A stretch of DNA of 5,113 nt. Source: Candidatus Atribacter fermentans. Its GTDB lineage: Bacteria > Atribacterota > Atribacteria > Atribacterales > Atribacteraceae. The notes beneath the pieces are model-generated. The model saw only the letters and a list, made by a program, of their open reading frames with translations, ran no database searches and had not been told where the DNA came from. Location: contig JAAYUT010000093.1 of NCBI GenBank assembly GCA_012517485.1, positions 1 through 5,113 of the forward strand, written 5' to 3'. Positions 1 through 5,113 of the stretch are shown piece by piece. Numbering within the stretch: position 1 is the stretch's first letter; each line of letters starts with the position of its first letter. The position numbers and the translations under genes were made by a program.

Positions 1-2187
1 CGGTTTTAAAATGACACAACCCAAAGGGGGGAGGTTTAAGTCTACCGAATAGGGCTTTCCATGACTGGGAATGTTTTGAGAATAAACCTGCCCAAGGTTG
101 CCGAAATTGCTTCCTCCATAAATTTCAGAATCACTATTCAACACTTCATGATAGACACCTTTTTTAGGAACACCTAATCGATGTCCAAAGCGCGGAACTG
201 GAGTAAAATTACAGGCGAAAACTAAAAAATCATCGGAATTCCTGCTTTTCCGAATAAAGGAAAGAATAGAATTATTTGAATCCTCACAATCGATCCATTC
301 AAAACCTTTCCAAGAATTGTCAACTTCCCAGAGTGATTTTTCCTGTTTATAAATATGGTTGAGATCTTTTATGAATAACTGGAGTTTTCGATGGGTGTCG
401 TAATCGAGCAAAAACCAATTTATTTCAGCATCATGATCCCATTCACTCCATTGACCAATTTCATTTCCCATAAAGAGTAGTTTTTTACCTGGGAACCCAA
501 ACATGGTCGCATAACAAAGACGAAGATTGGCGAACTTTTGCCACCAATCACCGGGCATTTTATTTATCATGCTGCGTTTTTCGTGAACAACCTCATCGTG
601 GGATAAGGGTAAAATGAAATTTTCAGAAAATGCATACATAAGAGGGAAAGTTAAATTTTGATGGTGATATTTACGATATATAGGATCTTTACTCATATAA
701 GCGAGAAAATCATTCATCCACCCCATATTCCATTTAAACAAAAATCCTAAACCACCTGTATAAGGTGGAAGAGTTACGCCTGGCCATGCTGTGGACTCTT
801 CGGCTATAGTCATAATTCCAGGGAATCGATGGTAAACGCTTTCATTGAAATAACGAATGAGGTCAATTGCTTCAAGGTTTTCTTTCCCGCCGTATTGATT
901 AGGAAGCCATTCGCCTTGATTTCGACCGTAATCAAGATAGAGCATTGATGCTACGGCATCAACTCGTAAGCCATCAATATGGTATTCTTTCAACCAATAC
1001 ATGGCATTGGAGACTAAAAAACAGCGTACCTCTTTACGACCATAATTAAAAATATAACTCCCCCAATGGGGGTGTTCACCTTTTCTTGGATCAATATGTT
1101 CATAAAGCGCAGTACCATCAAAGCGTCCCAGTCCATGACCATCTTTAGGAAAATGAGCGATAACCCAATCCAGAATTACACCTATCCCATTTTGATGGCA
1201 ATAATCAACAAAATACATAAAATCCTTTGGTTCTCCAAAACGACTGGTGGGAGCAAAATACCCGGTGGCTTGATATCCCCAAGATCCATTGAATGGGTGT
1301 TCGCAAATAGGGAGAAGTTCAATATGAGTGAAACCCATTTCCCGAACGTAATCTACCAATTGATGTGCTGATTCCCGGTAACTAAGAAAAGAAGAGTTCT
1401 CTCCTTTTTTCCATGATCCAAGATGGACTTCGTAAATACTCATCGGGGTAATAAGAGGGTTGGATAATTGGCGTTTTTCAATCCAATCTTGGTCATGCCA
1501 ATTATAACCGCTCAGGTCGTAAGTAATTGAAGCAGTGAGTGGAGACTTTTCTGCATAAAAGGCTACTGGATCAGATTTCAAAAGAAGATGCCCTTCTTGG
1601 GTTTTAATTTCGAACTTATATCGTGCTTCCAAAGGGACATTTGGGATAAATATTTCCCATATTCCGGATGAACCAATCATTCTCATTTGATGAATTCGGC
1701 CATCCCATTCATTGAAATCTCCTACCACACTTACCCGTCGAGCATTGGGAGCCCAAACGCAAAAAAGTGTTCCCATTGTATTATCGATGGTCTTGATGTG
1801 AGCTCCTAAAAAATCGTAAATAGCGAGGTGGGTCCCCTCGTTAAAAAGATAAATATCTAAATCGGTAAGGAGAGGAAGGAAGGAATAGGGATCTCGGGTT
1901 AAAATAATTTCGCCATTCTTTTTGGTTAGTTTCAAAAGGTATCGAAAAAAACTTCGGTTGGGTATATATACCTCGTAAAAGCCTTCGGAATGAATTCGGT
2001 CCATTGTCCATGGTTGTTGAGGTTGTTCAGGATCAATAACCTCAACAGACAGAAGACCAGGATAAAATAATCGAACAAAAACTCCTGGAATACTTTTTAC
2101 GGAATGCATTCCTAAAATATGAAATGGATCACTTTCATCGGCATGGAGAATGGATTGGATATCCTCTTGAGAAACTGATCCTACCAA
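1..2187 (-). CDS. glgB: 1,4-alpha-glucan (glycogen) branching enzyme, GH13 family, C-terminal end cut by the window
   Basis: Cleaves an alpha-1,4 glucan chain and rejoins it through an alpha-1,6 bond, making the branches of glycogen in the cytoplasm. The reverse-strand frame is open for 729 codons from 2187 to base 1 with no stop. Visible in order: an N-terminal module with DPFHILGMH (residues 20-28); a CBM48-type module around WAPNARRVSVVGDFNEWDG (from W145); the GH13 barrel; and a C-terminal beta domain containing NFTPVPR and ending near LNLPPLG. GH13 residues seen are D340 and H345 (DWVIAHFP), R408 and nucleophile D410 (GLRVDAVAS), acid/base E463 (TIAEEST), and H530 and D531 (LSHDEVVH). 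They lie a constant five residues after the E. coli GlgB positions as I recall them, so perhaps only a few residues are missing. Start chosen: TTG at 2187-2185, preceded by GGGAGGG with 6-nt spacing; the first in-frame ATG falls inside conserved sequence. It begins one base after the exonuclease-like gene's stop, suggesting translational coupling. Oddity: HDEVVHEK where HDEVVHGK is usual. Confidence 0.97.
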   Translation of the reverse strand, partial: MVGSVSQEDIQSILHADESDPFHILGMHSVKSIPGVFVRLFYPGLLSVEVIDPEQPQQPWTMDRIHSEGFYEVYIPNRSFFRYLLKLTKKNGEIILTRDPYSFLPLLTDLDIYLFNEGTHLAIYDFLGAHIKTIDNTMGTLFCVWAPNARRVSVVGDFNEWDGRIHQMRMIGSSGIWEIFIPNVPLEARYKFEIKTQEGHLLLKSDPVAFYAEKSPLTASITYDLSGYNWHDQDWIEKRQLSNPLITPMSIYEVHLGSWKKGENSSFLSYRESAHQLVDYVREMGFTHIELLPICEHPFNGSWGYQATGYFAPTSRFGEPKDFMYFVDYCHQNGIGVILDWVIAHFPKDGHGLGRFDGTALYEHIDPRKGEHPHWGSYIFNYGRKEVRCFLVSNAMYWLKEYHIDGLRVDAVASMLYLDYGRNQGEWLPNQYGGKENLEAIDLIRYFNESVYHRFPGIMTIAEESTAWPGVTLPPYTGGLGFLFKWNMGWMNDFLAYMSKDPIYRKYHHQNLTFPLMYAFSENFILPLSHDEVVHEKRSMINKMPGDWWQKFANLRLCYATMFGFPGKKLLFMGNEIGQWSEWDHDAEINWFLLDYDTHRKLQLFIKDLNHIYKQEKSLWEVDNSWKGFEWIDCEDSNNSILSFIRKSRNSDDFLVFACNFTPVPRFGHRLGVPKKGVYHEVLNSDSEIYGGSNFGNLGQVYSQNIPSHGKPYSVDLNLPPLGCVILKP

Positions 2188-2188
2188 A

Positions 2189-3049
2189 TTAAACCCTCCC
2201 TTTCTTTAAAAATCGTAATTTTTCATAGCGGATTTCATTAATTACTTCAGGATAAATCCGGGAAGCGATTTGAATTTTTTTTCGAGGTTCTTCAAGAGTT
2301 AAATGAGGAAAAGAAAGCTCGCTAACTTTAAAGTTATAAAAATAGACCATAAGCTTTTCAAGATTGACAGTATCTTCAACGTTATATGCAATGAGAGTTT
2401 CTAAAGCTTCGATACAGCCTTCCAAATATTTTTGCCAGAGAAGAACGGCCATATAGCCATCGATACCTTTCAATTGACCTCGATCTATTCCTAAAGATTT
2501 TTCACAGACTTTTAATCCACCTGAAAGACCTAAACTTTTCAACATAAACCTTAGATCAAAATGAACATGTGGTAGCTTGATATCGAAGTATCTTTCTATA
2601 AAAGGAAGATCAAAACACTTTCCGTTAAAAGTAATAATGATTTGATAATGTGAAATATCATCAATGAAATCAAACATATTGATGCCTTGTACATAAGTTT
2701 TAATCTTTTTCCCATCAAAAAGTGTAATAACGGTAATATAATCGTTGGGTGGATTTAATCCGCTCGTTTCAATATCTAAGAATACTGCTTGTGAACGAAA
2801 ATGAGAAAAAATTCTCCAACGGTTAAAATTGTGAAGTTTTTCTTTAAAAAAGTGGACATCTTTTTTTTCAATCTTTTCATAAGAACGAGCCACCATCGAA
2901 TATGCCCGATCGGCAATATTTAAAGGGAGAATTTTTCGAAACTGAGAGTTGGTTAGAGCATCGTCCCAATTAAAAATACCTTCCTGCCAAATTTTTCTCT
3001 CCGTCTTCTCTCCTATTGAGGGGATATGACAAAAGGTATGGAATAACAT
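2189..3049 (-). CDS. YprB-like RNase H-fold (DnaQ-type) exonuclease domain protein
   Basis: Probable 3'-5' exonuclease-like nuclease of the RNase_H_2/YprB family; its substrate and cellular role are unknown. The 286-residue protein opens with a helix-hairpin-helix-like segment (FCHIPSIGEKTERKIWQEGI, residues 6-25), typical of this family's N-terminus. The nuclease fold starts at VFLDIETSGL, with metal-binding D92 and E94 (Exo I). It continues with FNGKCFDLPF containing N142 and D147 (Exo II) and ends with AYNVEDTVNL containing D226 (Exo III), so the expected acidic residues are all present. No signal peptide or membrane helix is seen. It is shorter than Bacillus YprB, which to my recollection carries a further C-terminal repeat region. 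The ATG at 3049-3047 has AAGGA at 3060-3056 with 6-nt spacing. It is the first gene of a two-gene unit with glgB, one base downstream. No functional tie to glycogen is evident; co-transcription is the simplest reading. Confidence 0.88.
   Translation of the reverse strand: MLFHTFCHIPSIGEKTERKIWQEGIFNWDDALTNSQFRKILPLNIADRAYSMVARSYEKIEKKDVHFFKEKLHNFNRWRIFSHFRSQAVFLDIETSGLNPPNDYITVITLFDGKKIKTYVQGINMFDFIDDISHYQIIITFNGKCFDLPFIERYFDIKLPHVHFDLRFMLKSLGLSGGLKVCEKSLGIDRGQLKGIDGYMAVLLWQKYLEGCIEALETLIAYNVEDTVNLEKLMVYFYNFKVSELSFPHLTLEEPRKKIQIASRIYPEVINEIRYEKLRFLKKGRV
2194..2200 (-). promoter_or_regulatory. Ribosome binding site that decides the TTG start of glgB
   Basis: Read on the minus strand, GGGAGGG lies 6 nt before TTG (2187-2185) and inside the last codons of the upstream exonuclease-like gene. 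This strong Shine-Dalgarno match supports a non-ATG start and expression of glgB from the same message, by coupling or reinitiation. Confidence 0.8.
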
Positions 3050-3091
3050 AGATTATCCTTCTTTCTGGGGCATGGTGGTTTTATATTTCTT

Positions 3092-3120
3092 TTTATATTG
3101 TAAAATAATCAAGGTAGAAT
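3092..3120 (+). promoter_or_regulatory. Candidate sigma70-type promoter for the cyclase-PFK unit
   Basis: TTTATA (3092-3097, 4 of 6 to TTGACA) and TAGAAT (3115-3120, 5 of 6 to TATAAT) are separated by 17 bases. The start would be near 3127, giving a very short leader just upstream of the Shine-Dalgarno site at 3130-3135. Alternative -10-like boxes occur at 3101-3106 (TAAAAT) and 3094-3099 (TATATT) but lack good -35 partners. Weak, because the sequence is AT-rich. Confidence 0.33.
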
Positions 3121-3125
3121 TCCAA
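3097..3125 (-). promoter_or_regulatory. Candidate sigma70-type promoter for the exonuclease-glgB unit
   Basis: On the minus strand TTGGAA (3125-3120, 4 of 6 matches to TTGACA) is followed after 17 bases by TACAAT (3102-3097, 5 of 6 matches to TATAAT). Transcription would start near 3090 and leave a leader of about 40 nt before the ATG at 3049. The region is AT-rich, so chance matches are likely; this is a by-eye prediction. Confidence 0.4.
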
Positions 3126-3129
3126 TGCC

Positions 3130-3135
3130 AGGAGG
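3130..3135 (+). promoter_or_regulatory. Strong ribosome binding site of the cyclase-family gene
   Basis: AGGAGG lies 6 nt before the ATG at 3142. This is a perfect Shine-Dalgarno core and fixes the start of the downstream gene. Confidence 0.85.
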
Positions 3136-3141
3136 ATTGAT

Positions 3142-3816
3142 ATGAAAAACTTATTTACCGGCAAAGATCTGAAGTTGGTTGACCTTTCCCAGAAAATTGT
3201 TCCTCCAGGGACACCTACTCGCCCATTTCGAGTTGAACGAAGTTTCTTGCATGATCGAACCTGGAAACATGAAATTTTTACCCATTCTCATGTTGGAACC
3301 CATATAGAAAGTCCAGCTCATTTTTTTGAGGGTGGGAAAGATTTGGAACAGTTTTCGCTCGAAACCTTTTGTGGTCGTGCTTGGTTTTGCGATTTTTTTG
3401 ATGTAAGTGAAACTCATGATGAAGTGACCAATGACCTTCTTGAAAGTCAACTGGGACAAAGAATTGAAAAAGGTGATATTGTTATTGGACGAAATTGTGA
3501 TAAAGAGAATATGAAAAAAGTGAAACAAACTGGAAAACGAGAATTGCTACCTTCTTTCTCCCCAGAAGCAGGTGTTTGGTTTCGCGATCATGGAGTAAAA
3601 ATGGTTGGAATTGATACTTATTTTCATCTTGGAAAAACCATTGAAAAAACCCGGGATTTTCATCAAATCCTCATGGCTCAGGATATTTTGATTATCGAAG
3701 GTTTGGATAACTTGGATCAAATCACAGTGACTCCTTTCGTATTTTTTGCCTTTCCTTATCGAGTGGAAGGAATTGACAGCAGTTTTACACGAGCGGTTGC
3801 AATTTTAGAGAGGTGA
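3142..3816 (+). CDS. Cyclase-family (kynurenine formamidase-like) metal-dependent hydrolase
   Basis: A member of the cyclase/KynB superfamily, a group of cytoplasmic metal-dependent amidohydrolases; the true substrate cannot be read from the sequence. The 224-residue protein has the family's full layout: KLVDLSQKI near residues 11-19; the signature THSHVGTHIESPAHFFEGG, with probable metal ligands H50, H54 and E56 plus H60; a central GDIVIGRNCD strand (residues 101-110); a conserved second half with GVKMVGIDTYF (141-151); FHQILMAQDILIIEGLDNL (173-191) with the conserved glutamate E186; and the C-terminal FPYRVEGIDSSFTRAVAI. Glutamate replaces the more usual aspartate in the HxGTHxD motif, a variation found in the family. 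Length is typical. Start: ATG with AGGAGG 6 nt upstream. No tryptophan-degradation genes are nearby, so a kynurenine formamidase role is not supported. Its stop overlaps the ribosome binding site of the PFK gene, so the two are probably co-translated. Confidence 0.9.
   Translation: MKNLFTGKDLKLVDLSQKIVPPGTPTRPFRVERSFLHDRTWKHEIFTHSHVGTHIESPAHFFEGGKDLEQFSLETFCGRAWFCDFFDVSETHDEVTNDLLESQLGQRIEKGDIVIGRNCDKENMKKVKQTGKRELLPSFSPEAGVWFRDHGVKMVGIDTYFHLGKTIEKTRDFHQILMAQDILIIEGLDNLDQITVTPFVFFAFPYRVEGIDSSFTRAVAILER
3808..3816 (+). promoter_or_regulatory. Ribosome binding site of the PFK gene, overlapping the cyclase stop codon
   Basis: GAGAGGTGA matches the anti-Shine-Dalgarno well and includes the TGA stop (3814-3816) of the cyclase-family gene. 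It sits 8 nt before the ATG at 3825. This favours that ATG over the in-frame GTG at 3813, which has no properly spaced site. Ribosomes finishing the first gene would cover the start of the second, a classic arrangement for coupling. Confidence 0.7.
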
Positions 3817-3824
3817 TTAGAGAC

Positions 3825-4913
3825 ATGTCTAGAAATCGAATTGGAGTACTCAGTGCTGGTGGTGATTGTCCAGGTATTAATGCCGTGATTCATGCTGTGG
3901 TAAAAAAAGCGATATTAGATTACCAAATGGAAATATACGGGATTTTTGATGGTTTTGAAGGGTTAGTTGAAGGAAGATGGAGAACCCTTCAATATAATGA
4001 TGTGTCAGGAATTATGCCCTTGGGAGGAACAATCTTGGGAGCCTCGAATAAAGCCAATCCTTTCAAATATCCCTGCACTGAATATGGAAAGCTTTGTTTC
4101 AAAGATTTATCTCAAGAAGTAATAGATCATTATCACTCCCTGGGTTTGCAAGCTCTCATTACTATTGGAGGCGACGGGACTTTTCATATTTCCGATGGTT
4201 TTATTAAAAAAGGTTTGAACATTGTGGGAGTTCCAAAAACTATCGATAATGACTTGTCAGAAACCGATTTTACCTTTGGTTTTGACTCTGCAGTATGGGT
4301 TGCCACCGAAGCAATTGATCGACTTCATACCACTGCTCAAGCCCATCATCGGGTTATGGTGGTGGAAGTAATGGGTCGGTATGCAGGATGGATTGCGTTG
4401 TATTCTGGTATAGCCGGTGGTGGTGATGTCATTCTCATTCCTGAGATTCCTTATGATATTGAAAATGTCTGTACTTTTATTCGAAAACGAATAGCCGCCG
4501 GGAAAAAATTTAGCATCGTAATAGTTGCCGAAGGATCGAAACCTCGAAATGGAGATTTTACAGTGTTTCGAAAAGTGGAAGAGAGTCATGACCAAATTCG
4601 TTTAGGTGGAGTTGGACATGTTATTAGTGAACAGATTGAAGATAAAACTGGTATTGAAACTCGAGCAGTTATTCTTGGTCATTTATTGAGAGGGGGATCT
4701 CCTACTCCTTATGATCGAGTTCTCGCCAGTCGTTTTGGAGCAGCAGCAGTGGATCTAGTTGCTCAAGAACAATTTGGATTGTTTCCGGCTCTGCGAGGTA
4801 ATGAAATTAAGCCGGTTTCTATTAAAAAAGCTATTGAAAAACTTAAAACCATACCTTTGGATCATTCTTTATTGAAACTTGCTCGTTCAACTGGAACCTG
4901 TTTAGGGGAATAG
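3825..4913 (+). CDS. pfkA: 6-phosphofructokinase, long (group III-like) form with mixed ATP/PPi signature
   Basis: Phosphorylates fructose 6-phosphate to fructose 1,6-bisphosphate, the committed step of glycolysis, in the cytoplasm. From the ATG at 3825 the protein has 362 residues, against about 320 in E. coli PfkA. Motifs in order: GVLSAGGDCPGINAVI (7-22, nucleotide loop); GGTILGASNKANPF (67-80); IGGDGTF (114-120); VPKTIDND (136-143) with catalytic base D141; MGRYAGW (183-189); PEIPYD (206-211); and LGHLLRGGSPTPYDR (284-298), with substrate-binding H286 and R289. The extra length lies partly around residues 74-105, as in Streptomyces- and Amycolatopsis-type enzymes. The donor-determining positions are G118 (E. 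coli G104; Gly favours ATP, Asp favours PPi) and K138 (E. coli G124; Lys is typical of PPi enzymes). By known rules ATP use is more likely, but not certain. Second gene of a pair with the cyclase-family gene. An in-frame GTG at 3813 would add four residues but lacks a spaced ribosome site. Confidence 0.96.
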   Translation: MSRNRIGVLSAGGDCPGINAVIHAVVKKAILDYQMEIYGIFDGFEGLVEGRWRTLQYNDVSGIMPLGGTILGASNKANPFKYPCTEYGKLCFKDLSQEVIDHYHSLGLQALITIGGDGTFHISDGFIKKGLNIVGVPKTIDNDLSETDFTFGFDSAVWVATEAIDRLHTTAQAHHRVMVVEVMGRYAGWIALYSGIAGGGDVILIPEIPYDIENVCTFIRKRIAAGKKFSIVIVAEGSKPRNGDFTVFRKVEESHDQIRLGGVGHVISEQIEDKTGIETRAVILGHLLRGGSPTPYDRVLASRFGAAAVDLVAQEQFGLFPALRGNEIKPVSIKKAIEKLKTIPLDHSLLKLARSTGTCLGE

Positions 4914-4920
4914 GAATATG

Positions 4921-4959
4921 CACCTTCTCCATTGATGGGAGAAGAAAAGGATGAGGGTG
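4921..4959. repeat. Palindromic intergenic repeat A (CACC...GGTG-bounded hairpin)
   Basis: CTTCTCC (4924-4930) pairs perfectly with GGAGAAG (4938-4944) around a 7-nt loop, and outer CACC (4921-4924) can pair with GGTG (4956-4959). The layout, a C/T-rich arm, a G/A-rich arm, then a GATGAGGGTG tail, resembles a palindromic element dispersed in many bacterial genomes (from memory, not searched). It starts 8 bases after the PFK stop codon. No T-run follows, so it is not a standard terminator, though it could shield the 3' end of the message. Confidence 0.6.
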
Positions 4960-4983
4960 AAAAATACTGACTCAGGAATCGTT

Positions 4984-5016
4984 ATCCCCCTTTAGAAAAG
5001 GGGGTTAGGGGGATTT
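4984..5016. repeat. Palindromic intergenic repeat B (five-C/five-G hairpin)
   Basis: CCCCCTTT (4986-4993) pairs with AAAGGGGG (4997-5004) around loop AGA. The longer ATCCCCC (4984-4990) can instead pair with GGGGGAT (5008-5014), so one C-rich arm has two rival G-rich partners. This pattern resembles a C5/G5 intergenic repeat seen widely in bacteria (from memory, unsearched). No T-tract follows directly, so terminator function is doubtful. Confidence 0.65.
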
Positions 5017-5030
5017 GAATTATTCCTACT

Positions 5031-5070
5031 CCGTCATTGCGAGGAGCGTCCTCTGCGACGTGGCAATCTC
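5031..5070. repeat. Palindromic intergenic repeat C (GTCATTGCGAG-type, REP-like)
   Basis: Begins CCGTCATTGCGAGGAGCG and ends GTGGCAATCTC. Outer arms ATTGC (5036-5040) and GCAAT (5063-5067) enclose a nested hairpin of GAGGA (5041-5045) with TCCTC (5049-5053). CGTC (5032-5035) can alternatively pair with GACG (5057-5060). The ends match a REP-like repeat common in bacterial intergenic regions, as I recall it. The core GTCCTCTGC is a departure from the GAAGC-rich core I would expect. Confidence 0.65.
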
Positions 5071-5105
5071 ATTTCATACTTTTTTCAATAATGAAAAGAT
5101 GAGAT
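5066..5105. repeat. Imperfect inverted repeat joining element C to the next element
   Basis: ATCTCAT (5066-5072) matches ATGAGAT (5099-5105), and TTTCAT (5072-5077) matches ATGAAA (5091-5096), with a few unpaired bases between. The loop contains a run of six T (5080-5085). The stem runs from the right end of repeat C into the sequence before a probable further repeat starting GAGATCCTCACGC (5101-5113), which leaves the window. Confidence 0.45.
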
Positions 5106-5113
5106 CCTCACGC

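Larger units (their letters stand above)
4914..5113. other. Gene-free intergenic tail made of palindromic repeats
   Basis: No coding frame, tRNA or rRNA is recognised in these 200 bases. Three GC-rich palindromic elements lie one after another, separated by AT-rich linkers, and a probable fourth begins at the right edge. None has the hairpin-plus-T-tract of a standard intrinsic terminator, so how the PFK transcript ends is not evident. Confidence 0.75.

Noticed and set aside
21..40. Possible frameshift near the end of glgB at a run of six G on the plus strand
   Set aside because: With six bases counted, the frame reads through LNLPPLGCVILKP, which matches the usual GlgB C-terminus, so no frameshift is needed.
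1066..1371. Plus-strand open frame of 101 codons
   Set aside because: Lies wholly antisense to the GH13 barrel of glgB, has no ribosome binding site of note, and its product shows no recognisable motif.
3151..3528. Minus-strand open frame of 125 codons
   Set aside because: Antisense shadow of the cyclase-family gene; the opposite strand carries the conserved metal-binding motif.
3813..3815. GTG as the start of PFK, overlapping the cyclase stop
   Set aside because: It has no ribosome site at a workable distance, whereas GAGAGGTGA is well placed for the ATG at 3825, which also gives the usual short N-terminus before the first glycine-rich loop.
3142..3816. Calling the cyclase-family gene kynB (kynurenine formamidase)
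   Set aside because: Only the superfamily motif supports it; no kynurenine-pathway genes are present and glutamate replaces the usual aspartate in the motif.
4257..4595. Minus-strand open frame of 112 codons
   Set aside because: Antisense to conserved PFK sequence, and its product shows no family features.
4924..5016. Intrinsic terminators for the PFK transcript at hairpins A or B
   Set aside because: The hairpins are strong, but neither is followed directly by a T-tract on either strand.
4921..5113. CRISPR array
   Set aside because: The successive elements differ in sequence and show no regular repeat-spacer period.

Overview
The window shows four protein genes in two divergent pairs, plus a repeat-rich intergenic tail. 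It is bacterial DNA, AT-rich (about 40 % GC by eye), with tight gene packing, strong Shine-Dalgarno sites and one TTG start. Taxonomy cannot be fixed by reading alone. A long-form PFK with a PPi-type substrate loop, AT-rich codon use and GC-rich palindromic intergenic repeats would suit an anaerobic, possibly uncultured lineage (a Candidatus phylum, or a Firmicutes- or Thermotogae-like group), but this is a weak inference.

Layout. On the minus strand, reading leftward from about 3049, a small DnaQ/RNase H-like exonuclease-family gene (YprB-like) is followed after one base by glgB, the glycogen branching enzyme. glgB starts at a TTG (2187-2185) and stays open to base 1, so only its last few residues and stop codon lie outside the window. 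On the plus strand, reading rightward from 3142, a cyclase-family metal-dependent hydrolase gene is followed by a 6-phosphofructokinase gene, with the ribosome binding site of the second overlapping the stop of the first. The 92 bases between the two pairs hold candidate promoters facing both ways that overlap each other. Bases 4914-5113 contain no gene. They hold at least three unrelated GC-rich palindromic elements and the start of a probable further one that runs off the window.

How the genes may work together. PFK commits hexose phosphate to glycolysis, and GlgB makes the alpha-1,6 branches of stored glycogen. The two central carbon genes are therefore placed back to back around one short control region, each paired with a gene of unclear role. 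The exonuclease-like protein and the cyclase-family hydrolase have no obvious link to sugar metabolism, and their pairing may be simple co-transcription. I found no convincing new defence, mobile or RNA system. The points most worth a second look are the PFK active site (ATP-type glycine with PPi-type lysine), the overlapping divergent promoters, and the stacked palindromic repeats.
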